Positions 26,086-34,397 of a stretch of 64,000 nt of DNA are shown here, one piece after another. Origin of the DNA: Crossiella equi (GTDB taxonomy: Bacteria > Actinomycetota > Actinomycetes > Mycobacteriales > Pseudonocardiaceae). The number at the start of each line of letters is the position of its first letter. Position 1 is the first letter of the stretch. The DNA lies in the NCBI RefSeq assembly GCF_017876755.1, contig NZ_JAGIOO010000001.1, positions 8,169,786 through 8,233,785 of the forward strand. The letters are read 5' to 3'. The notes below the pieces were generated by a model. That model was not told the origin of the DNA. It made no database searches and saw only the letters and a program-made list of their open reading frames with translations. A program made the position numbers and the translations under genes.

Positions 26086-26730
26086 TCAGTCCTGGGCGCG
26101 CAGGCCCCCGATGAGCAGTTCCAGCAGCCGGGTGATCCGGTCGACGAAGTTCACCCGGGTGGGTGCCAGCCGGGGGTCCTCCATCGCCTCGCGCACCGCG
26201 TCGTTGGGATTGGCGACCGGCCAGGCGGCCATCACCAGCAGCAGCGCGTGCGAGGACAGCTCCAGTCCCTGGGCTTCGGTGAGGCCGGGGATGGCCCGGG
26301 CGAACAGCCGGCCCAGGCGTTCGTTGTGCGCGCGCGAGCGCAGCTTGAAGTCCAGCACGGTTTCGCGGTCGACGTTGCGCTCCAGCACCCTCGCCACCAC
26401 GCTCAGCAGCTCGCACACCAGCGGCCGCTCCTGCAGCGACTCGGCGAAGGTGCGGGCGAGCTCGTGCGCGTCCCCGGTGACGCGTTCCTCGAGCTCGTCC
26501 AGCCACAGGCCGCGCGCTCGGTCCAGGACCTCCAGGAACACCGCCTCCCGGGTGGGGAAGTAGCGGGCCACGTTCGCGGTGCCCAGGCCGACCCGGCGGC
26601 TCAGCTCGCGCAGGCTGACCTGCTCGGTGGGCAGCTCGGTGAGCAGCTCCTCGGCGGCGTCCAGGATCGCGGCACGGCGCGCGGCGATCTGCTCAGGCGT
26701 CCTGGCCCGCTGGAACGACGTCTCGGTCAC
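26086..26730 (-). CDS. TetR family transcriptional regulator
   Basis: A 214-residue repressor: RTPEQIAARRAAILDAAEEL, then VSLRELSRRVGLGTANVARYFPTREAVF forms the HTH. The ligand domain (LVCELLSVVARVLERNVDRE) fits the TetR_C_17-like group. GTG 26730. It is divergent from the aldehyde dehydrogenase/MFS unit, with a perfect 9-bp inverted repeat in the 85-nt gap, so it probably represses those genes. trpF begins 43 nt after its stop on the same strand, so trpF may be cotranscribed with it. Confidence 0.92.
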   Translation of the reverse strand: MTETSFQRARTPEQIAARRAAILDAAEELLTELPTEQVSLRELSRRVGLGTANVARYFPTREAVFLEVLDRARGLWLDELEERVTGDAHELARTFAESLQERPLVCELLSVVARVLERNVDRETVLDFKLRSRAHNERLGRLFARAIPGLTEAQGLELSSHALLLVMAAWPVANPNDAVREAMEDPRLAPTRVNFVDRITRLLELLIGGLRAQD

Positions 26731-26756
26731 GGGGCCAGTTTACCCACTTGCGCGAT

Positions 26757-26799
26757 TAACGGGACAGTGGCATCTTAATAACGTGACACCGTCCCGTTA
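26757..26799. promoter_or_regulatory. TetR operator: TAACGGGAC inverted repeat
   Basis: TAACGGGACAGTG (26757-26769) is mirrored by CACCGTCCCGTTA (26787-26799) with one mismatch; the outer nine bases pair perfectly. It ends 16 nt before the ALDH start and covers its likely promoter, so it suits repression by the divergent TetR protein. Confidence 0.7.
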
Positions 26800-26815
26800 G
26801 AGCGTGGAGGCTCGC

Positions 26816-28264
26816 GTGAAGTACGACAAGCTGATCATCGGCACCGCCTGGGCCGAGCCCGCCACCAGTGGGACCGTCGAGGTGCGCTCCCCGCACGACC
26901 AGTCCCTGGTGGGCACCGCGCCGCTGGCCGCCGCGGAGGACGTGGACCGCGCGGTGGCCGCCGCCCGCCAGGCCTTCGACCACGGTCCCTGGCCGCACAC
27001 CAACCCCGCCGAGCGCCAGCGCCTGGTGCGCCGCTTCGCCGAGCTCTACGCCGCCCGCGCGGAGGAGATGGCCGAGCTGATCACCGCGGAGAACGGCTCG
27101 CCGATCTGGTTCACCACCTGGTCCCAGCGCGATGTCGCGGTGCGGGCCAACGCCTGGGTGGCCGTCGCCGAGCGCTTCCCCTGGGAGGAGGCGCTGACCG
27201 ACGGGGCCGGGCACCAGACCCTGGTCCGGGCCGAGGCGGTCGGCGTGGTGGCCGCGATCATCCCGTGGAACTCCCCGCACTCGGCGGCCACGGTGAAGAT
27301 GCTGCCCGCGCTGCTGGCCGGGAACACCGTGATCCTCAAGGCCAGCCCGGAGACCGCGCTGGACGCCCTGGCCCTGGGCGAGCTGTTCCTGGAGGCCGGG
27401 TTCCCCGAGGGCGTGGTGAGCGTGCTGCCCGCCGACCGCGAGGTCAGCGAGCACCTGGTCGCCCACCCGGGCGTGGACAAGATCGCCTTCACCGGCTCGA
27501 CCGCGGCCGGGCGCCGCATCGCCTCGGTGGCCGGGGCCCAGCTCAAGCGGGTGGACCTGGAGCTGGGCGGCAAGTCCGCGGCGATCGTGCTGGCCGATGC
27601 CGACCTGACCGCGATGGCCGCCGGGCTGCGCGCGCAGACCTTCGGCAACAACAGCGAGATGTGCGTGGCGCACACCAGGATCCTGGCCCCGCGCTCGCGC
27701 TACGAGGAGGTCGTGGCCGCGCTCAAGGACCTCGCGGAGAGCCTCGTCGTCGGCGACCCGAGCGACCCGGCCACCTACCTCGGCCCGATGGTGCGTGTGG
27801 ACCAGTGGCACCGCGTGCGCGGCTACCTCGAGCTCGGTGTCCGCGAGGGCGCGCGCCTGGTCACCGGTGGACCGGAGCCCCTGGCCGACCCGGCACTGGC
27901 CGACGGCTTCTACGTGCGGCCCACCGTCTTCGCCGACGTGACCAACTCGATGCGCATCGCCCAGGAGGAGATCTTCGGCCCGGTCGTGGTGGTCATCGCC
28001 TACGACGAGGTCGAGGAGGCCATCCGCATCGCCAACGACTCCGACTACGGCCTCTCCGGCGGCGTGTGGACCACCGACGTGGCCCGCGGCACCGAGATCG
28101 CCCGCCGCCTGCGCACCGGCCTGGTGCACGTCAACGGCGCACCCCGGCACCCCGACTCCCCGTTCGGCGGCATGAAGGCCAGCGGCATCGGCCGCGAGTA
28201 CGGGCCCTACGGGCTCGGCGAGTACGTGGAGTACAAGTCCATCCCGGTCGGCATCCCCGCTTGA
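26816..28264 (+). CDS. NAD(P)-dependent aldehyde dehydrogenase
   Basis: A 482-residue ALDH superfamily enzyme that oxidises an aldehyde to the acid. Motifs: VVAAIIPWNSPHSAATVKML, KASPETALDALALGELF (cofactor binding), VDKIAFTGSTAAGRRIA, catalytic Glu in VDLELGGKSAAIVLADAD, catalytic Cys in FGNNSEMCVAHTRIL, and EEIFGPVVVVIAYD. GTG 26816 follows GTGGAGG; an in-frame start at 26804 is possible. It is followed after 29 nt by an MFS transporter, and both are probably controlled by the divergent TetR repressor through TAACGGGAC. The aldehyde substrate is unknown. Confidence 0.94.
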   Translation: MKYDKLIIGTAWAEPATSGTVEVRSPHDQSLVGTAPLAAAEDVDRAVAAARQAFDHGPWPHTNPAERQRLVRRFAELYAARAEEMAELITAENGSPIWFTTWSQRDVAVRANAWVAVAERFPWEEALTDGAGHQTLVRAEAVGVVAAIIPWNSPHSAATVKMLPALLAGNTVILKASPETALDALALGELFLEAGFPEGVVSVLPADREVSEHLVAHPGVDKIAFTGSTAAGRRIASVAGAQLKRVDLELGGKSAAIVLADADLTAMAAGLRAQTFGNNSEMCVAHTRILAPRSRYEEVVAALKDLAESLVVGDPSDPATYLGPMVRVDQWHRVRGYLELGVREGARLVTGGPEPLADPALADGFYVRPTVFADVTNSMRIAQEEIFGPVVVVIAYDEVEEAIRIANDSDYGLSGGVWTTDVARGTEIARRLRTGLVHVNGAPRHPDSPFGGMKASGIGREYGPYGLGEYVEYKSIPVGIPA

Positions 28265-28293
28265 GGCTGCCGCCGCTGACGAAAGCGGAACCG

Positions 28294-29676
28294 ATGAGAA
28301 CGCTGGCCGTCCTGGCCACCGGCGCGGGCGTGTTCGCGCTGTTGCAGTCCCTGATCGCCCCCGTGCTGACCACCATCCAGCACGACCTCGGCACCACCCA
28401 GTCCACCGTCACCTGGCTGCTGACCGCCTACCTGCTGTCCGCGGCGGTGTTCACCCCGGTCGTGGGGCGGTTGGGCGACATGCTCGGCAAACGCCGGGTG
28501 CTGGTCGCCTCGCTGCTCGCACTCGCGCTGGGCTGCCTGGTCGCCGCGCTGGCCGACTCGATCGAGGTGCTGATCGCCGCCCGCGTCGTGCAGGGCATGG
28601 GCGGCGCGGTGTTCCCGCTGTCCTTCGGCGTGCTGCGCGATGAGTTCCCCCGGGAACGCCTCGGCTCGGCGGTGGGCACGCTGTCCGCGGTGATCGCGGT
28701 CGGCAGCGGCCTGGGCGTGGCCCTGGCCGGACCGATCGTGGCCACGCTCGGCTCGCGCTGGCTGTTCTGGCTGCCCTTCCTCGTCGTCTCGGCGACCGCG
28801 CTGGCCGCGTTCCGGTACGTGCCGGAGTCCCCGTCCCGCGCGCCGGGCCGCATCAACTGGCTGGCCGCGGCGCTGTTGTCCGGCTGGCTGGTGGCGCTGC
28901 TGCTGGGTGTCAGCCGTGGTTCGGCCTGGGGCTGGACCTCACCGTGGACGCTGGGCTCGCTGGGCATCGGGGTCCTGCTGCTGGCCGTCTGGATCGCGGT
29001 GGAGGCCCGCGCGCACACCCCGCTGATCGACCTGCGCATGCTGCGCCTGCCCGCGGTGTGGCCGACCAACACGGTGTCCCTGCTGTTCGGTGCGGCCATG
29101 TTCGCCGCGTGGGCGTTCGTGCCGCAGCTGGTGCAGGCCCCGCTGAGCACCGGCTACGGCTTCGGCGGCAGCGCCTCGACGGGTGGCTGGCTGATGCTGC
29201 CCATGGTGGTGACCATGTTCGTGATGAGCCTGGCCAGCGGCCGCTTGGCCGTGCTCGTGGGCTACCGGGCGCAGCTCGTGGGCGGCGCGGTGTTCGCGGC
29301 GCTGGCCTGCCTGAGCCTGGCGCTCGCGCACGCCGCCCTGTGGCAGATCGCGGTGGGCACGGCGTTGCTGGGCACGGGCATCGGCCTGGCCTTCGCCGCG
29401 ATGGCCAACCTGGTGGTGGAGGCCGTGCCGCCCTCGCAGACCAGCGTGGCCAGCGGCATGAACCTCAACGTCCGCACGATCGGCGGCGCGGTCGGCGCGG
29501 CCGTGATGACCAGCGTGGTCACCGCCCAGGTCGGCCCGGCCGGTCTGCCCCTGGAATCGGGCTACACCACCGGGTTCGCGGTGTTCGCCGGGATCGGGGC
29601 GCTGGCCGCCACCGCCGCGCTGCTCGTGCCCCGGGCCCGCCGGGCGGAGCCGGTGCCGGAGCTGGTGGCGGCCTGA
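28294..29676 (+). CDS. MFS drug/H+ antiporter (DHA2-like)
   Basis: A 460-residue transporter with about 14 hydrophobic helices, the size of DHA2 exporters. The A-motif is in FTPVVGRLGDMLGKRRVLV, motif B is VLIAARVVQGMGGAVFPLS, and the antiporter C-motif region is SAVIAVGSGLGVALAGPI. C-terminal helices include LLGTGIGLAFAAMANLVVEAV and VRTIGGAVGAAVMTSVV. ATG 28294, 29 nt after the ALDH stop. Export of a drug-like or toxic aldehyde-derived compound under TetR control is the likely job. Confidence 0.92.
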   Translation: MRTLAVLATGAGVFALLQSLIAPVLTTIQHDLGTTQSTVTWLLTAYLLSAAVFTPVVGRLGDMLGKRRVLVASLLALALGCLVAALADSIEVLIAARVVQGMGGAVFPLSFGVLRDEFPRERLGSAVGTLSAVIAVGSGLGVALAGPIVATLGSRWLFWLPFLVVSATALAAFRYVPESPSRAPGRINWLAAALLSGWLVALLLGVSRGSAWGWTSPWTLGSLGIGVLLLAVWIAVEARAHTPLIDLRMLRLPAVWPTNTVSLLFGAAMFAAWAFVPQLVQAPLSTGYGFGGSASTGGWLMLPMVVTMFVMSLASGRLAVLVGYRAQLVGGAVFAALACLSLALAHAALWQIAVGTALLGTGIGLAFAAMANLVVEAVPPSQTSVASGMNLNVRTIGGAVGAAVMTSVVTAQVGPAGLPLESGYTTGFAVFAGIGALAATAALLVPRARRAEPVPELVAA

Positions 29677-29704
29677 GGACGGGTGCGGCCAGCGCCGTCC
29701 ACGC

Positions 29705-30412
29705 CTATGCCGTCCAGCTCATCCCGCACACGCTCGGGTCCAGCCGGTCCTGGAACTCCGCACCGGGGAAGGCCCGCCGGTACTCCTGGTGGAACTGCGC
29801 CCGGCTGAGCGCCGGTGCCTGCGCGGCCAGCTCCTGCCAGCGCTCGTGCTTGCGCAGCTGGTAGCTGGCCAGCGCCACGCCCAGCCCGCGTCCGGTGACC
29901 CCGGCCCGGATGGCCCCGGACAGGGTCCGCGTCCACCGGTAGGCCCGGTAGCCCACCGGGCCCTTCACCCAGCCCGGGGTGTGCTGCACCGAGTCAATCA
30001 CCACGAGCCGTCCGCCCGGGTTGAGCAGGTCGCGCACGTGCGCGAGGTAGGCCTGCGGGTCGGGGCCGAGGTGGTGCAGCGTGTTGACGCTGAGCACCAC
30101 GTCGAAGCGCCCCTCCCGCGCCGGGGTGAGCCGCCAGAGGTCCTCCACCCGGTAGGTGATGTTCGGGCGGTCGTGCCGGTCCCGGGCCAGCTCCACCATG
30201 CGGGGGCTGGCGTCCACGGCGAGCACCTGCTGGCAGCGGTCGGCGAGCAGGTCCACGAACCTGCCCGCGCCGCACCCGAGGTCCACCCCGCGCTCACCGC
30301 GCTCGGGAAGTGCCTGTTCCAGCCACCGTCAGTAGGCGCGGTGGGTCAGCTCGCCGAAGCCCGCGTACAGCTCGGCGATGGGGTCGAAAGTCGCGTCGGC
30401 CACGAGCGCCAT
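29705..30412 (-). pseudogene. Class I SAM methyltransferase interrupted by an in-frame TGA
   Basis: Translation from ATG 30412 reads MALVADATFDPIAELYAGFG, then ELTHRAY, a TGA at 30331-30329, and continues in the same frame RWLEQALPERGERG, VDLGCGAGRFVDLLADRCQQ, VLAVDASPRMVELARD, VLSVNTLHHLG, LLNPGGRLVVIDSV. Everything before and after the stop fits one UbiE/Methyltransf_11-type protein of about 235 residues. The TGA stands where an amino acid is expected, so this is a nonsense mutation, unless it is read through (the next base is C, a leaky context). An internal GTG at 30286 could make a 193-residue product lacking the N-terminal helices. Confidence 0.8.
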
Positions 30413-30445
30413 TAGTGGGAGGGACCCACGGGACCGCACGGCCAG

Positions 30446-30477
30446 CCCGAGTTGACCACTCGGGCGAGTGATCAACT
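30446..30477. promoter_or_regulatory. 28-nt palindrome upstream of the broken methyltransferase
   Basis: AGTTGACCACTCG (30451-30463) and CGAGTGATCAACT (30465-30477) pair with about one mismatch. An overlapping shorter hairpin CCCGAGT-TGACC-ACTCGGG is at 30446-30464. It lies between the end of the membrane protein gene and the methyltransferase start, so it is either an operator of the latter or a terminator of the former. Confidence 0.5.
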
Positions 30478-30487
30478 TCGGCGTGTC

Positions 30488-30913
30488 TCAGCCACCCGGG
30501 CAGGTCGTGTCGCCGCCGCTGCGCTCCTGGCAGTGCCGCCCCGGGGGCCAGCGTTCGGGCTCGGGTTCGGTGAAGCGCACCCCGGCGCCGTAGAGCGCGA
30601 ACCCGGCCGTCACCAGGCAGACCAGGGTGGCCAGCACGGTCAGTACCCGGCGGCCCCACCGCCAGGCCAGCACGGCCGTGGCCAGCGAGGCGAGCCCGGC
30701 GATCCCGGCCGCGGCCCACCAGTAGGCGGCCGACTCGGCCACCTCGCCGGGCGTCGGCTCGGAGGAGAAGGGGAGCCGGAAGAGCAGCATCGCCGAGTGG
30801 AACAGCAGCACCGGCGCGACGACCAGCCACAGTCCGACCAGGGGTGCGAGCACACAGCCCCGCTTCTCCGCGTCCACCCCGGCAGTCTGTCCGGCCGGGG
30901 CGGACGCGCACAT
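30488..30913 (-). CDS. Small four-helix membrane protein, unknown function
   Basis: About 141 residues starting at ATG 30913; GTG 30925 would add four residues. Hydrophobic helices are LAPLVGLWLVVAPVLLFHSAM, WWAAAGIAGLASLATAVLAW and VLTVLATLVCLVTAGFALYG, with the basic loop WRWGRRV between the last two. The tail is polar and has two Cys (HCQERSGGDTTCPGG). I do not recognise a family. It follows the ABM-type gene by about 12 nt on the same strand and is probably cotranscribed. Confidence 0.65.
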   Translation of the reverse strand: MCASAPAGQTAGVDAEKRGCVLAPLVGLWLVVAPVLLFHSAMLLFRLPFSSEPTPGEVAESAAYWWAAAGIAGLASLATAVLAWRWGRRVLTVLATLVCLVTAGFALYGAGVRFTEPEPERWPPGRHCQERSGGDTTCPGG

Positions 30914-30925
30914 GAGTGCAACCAC

Positions 30926-31258
30926 TCAGTCCGCGTGGCGCACCGACTCCACCGAGTACAGGTGCGGCTCGAACCCGTCGGCCAGGTCGGCGGCCGCGCC
31001 CATGTGCTCGCGCGCCACCGGGTTGCCCAGCATGGTGTGGAAGTCCTCGGCCGAGCGCCACTGCGCGTAGTTGACCACGCGGGTCCCGTCCTCGCTGGCG
31101 TGGATGTTGGCCGAGACGAAGCCCGGCAGGTGCCGCATGACGGTCTCGGTGGCCTCCTCCAGCAGCGCCACCAGGGCCTTCTGCCGTTCGGGCTGGACCC
31201 GGAAGACGTTGATCAGGGTCGCCACGGCGGCGTGCTCGGTGATGGCGGTCGTGCTCAT
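30926..31258 (-). CDS. Antibiotic biosynthesis monooxygenase family protein
   Basis: A 110-residue ABM-domain protein (PF03992). VATLINVFRVQPERQKALVALLEEATETVM, then HLPGFVSANIHASEDGTRVVNYAQWRSAEDFHTML (split here as two blocks around residues 15-70) and VREHMGAAADLADGFEPHLY equivalents are all present. The RVVNYAQWRS strand is characteristic. ATG 31258 follows CAGGAGG. It is divergent from a MarR gene that starts at 31313, with an inverted repeat between, so quinone or drug-type ligands sensed by MarR may induce it. Confidence 0.88.
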   Translation of the reverse strand: MSTTAITEHAAVATLINVFRVQPERQKALVALLEEATETVMRHLPGFVSANIHASEDGTRVVNYAQWRSAEDFHTMLGNPVAREHMGAAADLADGFEPHLYSVESVRHAD

Positions 31259-31278
31259 GGGGCCTCCTGTGTCAGGTT

Positions 31279-31304
31279 CCTTACATCGCTCATTGTGTGT
31301 AAGG
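31279..31304. promoter_or_regulatory. MarR operator-like inverted repeat
   Basis: CCTTACA (31279-31285) and TGTAAGG (31298-31304) form a perfect 7-bp inverted repeat. Each lies beside a copy of AGGTTCCT. It is centred in the 54-nt gap between the divergent ABM and MarR starts and could silence both. Confidence 0.6.
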
Positions 31305-31312
31305 TTCCTGTC

Positions 31313-31741
31313 ATGAGTCAAGGGGACGTCCGGAACCGGGTGGGCTACCTGGTCAAACAGGCACAGCAGGCCTTCAACCGGGCGGGCGAGGAACGCCTGC
31401 GCCCGCTGGGCCTGTCCATGGCCCAGTACGCGGTGCTGCGCGCGCTGGCCGACGCCCCGGGCGCCCCGGCCGCCGAGCTGGCCCGCCGCACCTTCGTCAC
31501 CCGCCAGTCCCTGCGCGACGTGCTCACCGGGCTGCGCACCGCGGGCCTGGCCGACGTGGCCAGCCAGCCGACCACCGGCCGCGCCCTGCCGGTGACCCTC
31601 ACCCCGGCGGGGGAGGCGCTGCTGGCGCGGGCGGACGAGGTCGTGCTCGCGGTGGACGACCGCATGACCGAGGGCCTGTCCGCGCGGCAGGTCGGCGAGC
31701 TGGCCGACCTGCTGCGCGCGTGCGTGCGCAACCTGGAGTGA
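31313..31741 (+). CDS. MarR family transcriptional regulator
   Basis: A 142-residue winged-helix repressor. VGYLVKQAQQAFNRAGEERL is the dimer helix, LSMAQYAVLRALADAPGAPA and AELARRTFVTRQSLRDVLTGL form the HTH, and the wing is TTGRALPVTLTPAGEALLARA. ATG 31313 is preceded by a palindrome. It abuts the convergent DUF4132 gene with no spacer. The divergent ABM monooxygenase is the likely target. Confidence 0.92.
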   Translation: MSQGDVRNRVGYLVKQAQQAFNRAGEERLRPLGLSMAQYAVLRALADAPGAPAAELARRTFVTRQSLRDVLTGLRTAGLADVASQPTTGRALPVTLTPAGEALLARADEVVLAVDDRMTEGLSARQVGELADLLRACVRNLE

Positions 31742-34081
31742 TCAGCCCCGGGCCCGCAGCTGGCTGGTGATGGACAGGTCGGTGATGCGGTCGTCCCGGG
31801 CCAGCAGCGCCACCTTGGACAGGACCAGGCTCAGCACGTCGTCGCCCTCGAACGGCAGCAGCACCCGGGCCGGGCCCCGGCCGCTGGGCACGATGCACAG
31901 GTAGCGGTCGTCGGGTTCGGCGAGCACGTTGCCGGAGCCGATGTGCACGCGGTACGTGCCGAGCCGCCCGCGCACCCGCACGAACCTCTCGCCCAGCTCG
32001 ACCCGGTCGGCGACCGCGAGCTTGGGCAGCAGGTGGGCCAGCACCTCGCGGCGTACCTGGGCGCGGGCGCTGAGCTCGCCGAAGCAGGCCTGCCGCCAGT
32101 AGCCCGCGTGCGGGTCGTCGCCGCGGTCGAGCCAGTCCGGGTCGAGCGCGATCGAGCTGACGCCCACGAACAGGTCGACATCGCGCATGGCCTCGGTGAA
32201 CACCAGCGGCGGCACCTCGGTCAGCGGCAACGGGGTCTTGGCCCGGTCCCCGGCCGCGTGGAACCAGACCCGGTCGGTGGAGCACAGTTCCGGGGCGTGC
32301 TGCCGGGTGTCGGCCGCGAAGTGCTCGAACACCGCCACCAGCCCGGCGTCGCGGAACTCCCGCCGCGCCCGTCCCTCGCACCCGCTGTCGTAGGGGCCCA
32401 GGAAGTTGCTGACCCAGGCGCGTTCCTTGAACAGCGCGTAGGTCTGGTGGTAGCGCAGGATGTGCGCGGCGAACCGGTTGGAGTAGGTGCCGGTCGACCG
32501 CTCGGCGTCGGTGAGCACGTACACCTCGCGGAAGGCCTGCTTGACCGGCTGCCGGAACTCCCGTTCGAGCAGCCACCGCCGCCAGGCCGCCACCTCCCCG
32601 GTACCGGCTCGCGCGGGGTGCCACAGCCGCACCCGGCCCTCCGGCGGCAGATCGGCCACACCGTCCACAGTGGTCAGTCGCCCGTCCTGGGGCAGCCCGG
32701 TGACTCCGTCGACCGTCCACAGCAGCCGCTCGGCGATCCGCCCGGTGACCGGGTGCCCGAGGTAGTACCGCCGCCACTCGGCGAGGTCCCAGTCCCGGTC
32801 CTGCGCGAACAGCCCCTCCACCCGCCGCCGCTCGGCCGTGACCAGCGCCTTGGCCTCGGCGACCCGCCGCCTGAGCGCCCGCACCTCCGACTCCGGCGCC
32901 CCGGCGGGCACCTTGGCCACCCAGTCCGCACCGGACCACCACCGCACGGTGCAGCGCGCCCCCTCCGCCAGCAGCACCCGAACCCGCACGGACTCCCGCT
33001 CGAACTCGGCGTACCCCTCAGCCGTGAAACCCCCGTCCTCGACCATCCGCTCGGCGACCTGCCCGGCCGTGAGCCCCATGGCCGCACCCGCCAGGGCCAG
33101 CGCGGCGGCGACCCGCTTGCGGTCCCCGTTGTCCCGGCACAGGGCATCCAGCCGGGTGAGCGCGGCGACCGCCTCGGCCCCGCCGGCCATCCCGAGGGCG
33201 AGCACGGCGGCGTTGCCGACCTTCTTGCTGAGGACGACCCCGCCCCCGGGCCGCCAGTCCCGCTCGGCGACACCGGCCAGCACGGGCACGACCCACTCCT
33301 CGGCCACCGCCCCCACCGCCCAGGCGGCGGCCCGCACGACATCGGCGTTCCGGTCGCAGACCACCACCGGCAGCACCCCACCCCAGCCGGGGTCCAGGTC
33401 CCGCGGCGGCGCATCGGCGACCCGTTCCAGCAGCACCCGCACCACCCGCAGCGCGACCGGATCCCCGAGCAGAGCGGCGGTGGCCTTGGCCCAGGCCTTC
33501 CCGGGCCTGCTGCCGGTGGCCCCGGCCAGCTGCCGCAACACGGCGTTGACCACGTCGGCGGGCTCCCGCCGCAGCAGGGGCACAACGGCCCGCGCCCACC
33601 CGTCCCCGGGCGCGATCACCGCCAGGTCGTGCGCCGGATCCTCCGCCAACGCCAGCACGGGCATGAGCCGAGCCCGGATGGACGAGCGCTCCGGGCCGTA
33701 GGGCGCCTCCGGAGCGTCAAGCGCGGTGAGCAGGACCCGGGCCCCGGCCACCGACCGCGCACGGGTGACCAATGCCTCGGCAAGCCGCAACGGCACGTAG
33801 GACTCCCACCCACTCCCACGCGCGGCGGCCTTGGCGGCGAGCAGGGCATCCTGCTCGGACACGGTGAACGGCAGCCGCGCCAAGGCGGGCAACTGTTCCC
33901 GGAACCGCCACCAGTCCTGCCGCAACGCCCCACGGGCACTGAGGTGCACGGCGAGCACCAACGCGGCCCCCACCCGCCCGGGCTCCTCGGCGGCCAGCCG
34001 CTGCCGCCAGTCGTCGTACCGCCCGTCGTGCAGCTCCCCGAGCAGCTCACCGGCCAGTTCCCGCTGCCGCCGCAACCCCAC
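31742..34081 (-). CDS. DUF4132 (MolR-type) domain protein
   Basis: A 779-residue cytosolic protein. The first ~400 residues are HEAT-like helical repeats (VVNAVLRQLAGATG, VLLERVADAPPRDL, GNAAVLALGMAGGAEAVAAL). A DUF4132 core follows at about 440-650: AQDRDWDLAEWRRYYLGHPVTGR, LLWTVDGVTG, RVRLWHPARAG, EFRQPVKQAFREVYVLTDAE, NRFAAHILRYHQTYALFKER. The C-terminal beta region ends DDVLSLVLSKVALLARDD and ITDLSITSQL. GTG 34081 lies one base after the stop of the small Gly-Gly protein gene, so the two form one translational unit. Biochemical function is unknown; E. coli MolR/YehI are relatives. No ATPase motifs seen. Confidence 0.85.
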   Translation of the reverse strand: MGLRRQRELAGELLGELHDGRYDDWRQRLAAEEPGRVGAALVLAVHLSARGALRQDWWRFREQLPALARLPFTVSEQDALLAAKAAARGSGWESYVPLRLAEALVTRARSVAGARVLLTALDAPEAPYGPERSSIRARLMPVLALAEDPAHDLAVIAPGDGWARAVVPLLRREPADVVNAVLRQLAGATGSRPGKAWAKATAALLGDPVALRVVRVLLERVADAPPRDLDPGWGGVLPVVVCDRNADVVRAAAWAVGAVAEEWVVPVLAGVAERDWRPGGGVVLSKKVGNAAVLALGMAGGAEAVAALTRLDALCRDNGDRKRVAAALALAGAAMGLTAGQVAERMVEDGGFTAEGYAEFERESVRVRVLLAEGARCTVRWWSGADWVAKVPAGAPESEVRALRRRVAEAKALVTAERRRVEGLFAQDRDWDLAEWRRYYLGHPVTGRIAERLLWTVDGVTGLPQDGRLTTVDGVADLPPEGRVRLWHPARAGTGEVAAWRRWLLEREFRQPVKQAFREVYVLTDAERSTGTYSNRFAAHILRYHQTYALFKERAWVSNFLGPYDSGCEGRARREFRDAGLVAVFEHFAADTRQHAPELCSTDRVWFHAAGDRAKTPLPLTEVPPLVFTEAMRDVDLFVGVSSIALDPDWLDRGDDPHAGYWRQACFGELSARAQVRREVLAHLLPKLAVADRVELGERFVRVRGRLGTYRVHIGSGNVLAEPDDRYLCIVPSGRGPARVLLPFEGDDVLSLVLSKVALLARDDRITDLSITSQLRARG

Positions 34082-34082
34082 C

Positions 34083-34397
34083 TCAGCCCCCAACCAGCGG
34101 AACCAACCGAACGAACGTGACCCGTTCGCCCGCCCCCAGCTCCAGCTCAAGATCCAGCTCCTCCACCTGCCGACCCCCGACGAACACGAAGAACCCGTTC
34201 CGCCGAAACGCCCCCAACGCCTCCTCGGCGGCCACCTCCCACCGGACCCCCGCCCCCAGACCACCGCGCCGAACCACTTCCTCCCGCACCCGGAACCGGA
34301 TCAGCTCCCGCACGGTGACCGGCCTGGGCACCCCGGCCAGCAAGACCCGGGCGGTCTCCTGCCCGGTCGCCGTCTCCTCGACCACAACCACGTCCAT
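34083..34397 (-). CDS. Small protein with ubiquitin-like features and C-terminal Gly-Gly, paired with DUF4132
   Basis: A 104-residue protein whose last residues are VPLVGG. It starts MDVVVVEETATGQETARVLL, continues PRPVTVRELIRFRVREEVVR, and ends FFVFVGGRQVEELDLEL then ELGAGERVTFVRLVPLVGG. The order (beta hairpin, helix, GGRQVEEL turn, last strand, exposed GG) parallels ubiquitin, where the turn is AGKQLEDG and the tail LRLRGG. I believe similar small proteins with the same tail precede DUF4132 genes elsewhere, but that is memory and unverified. ATG 34403 is an alternative start. No E1, E2 or JAB gene lies in the window. Confidence 0.7.
   Translation of the reverse strand: MDVVVVEETATGQETARVLLAGVPRPVTVRELIRFRVREEVVRRGGLGAGVRWEVAAEEALGAFRRNGFFVFVGGRQVEELDLELELGAGERVTFVRLVPLVGG

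Noticed and set aside
30329-30331. TGA in the methyltransferase as a selenocysteine codon.
   Set aside because: The position is not a catalytic Cys site, no SECIS-like hairpin is evident just downstream, and the gene family is not a selenoprotein family.
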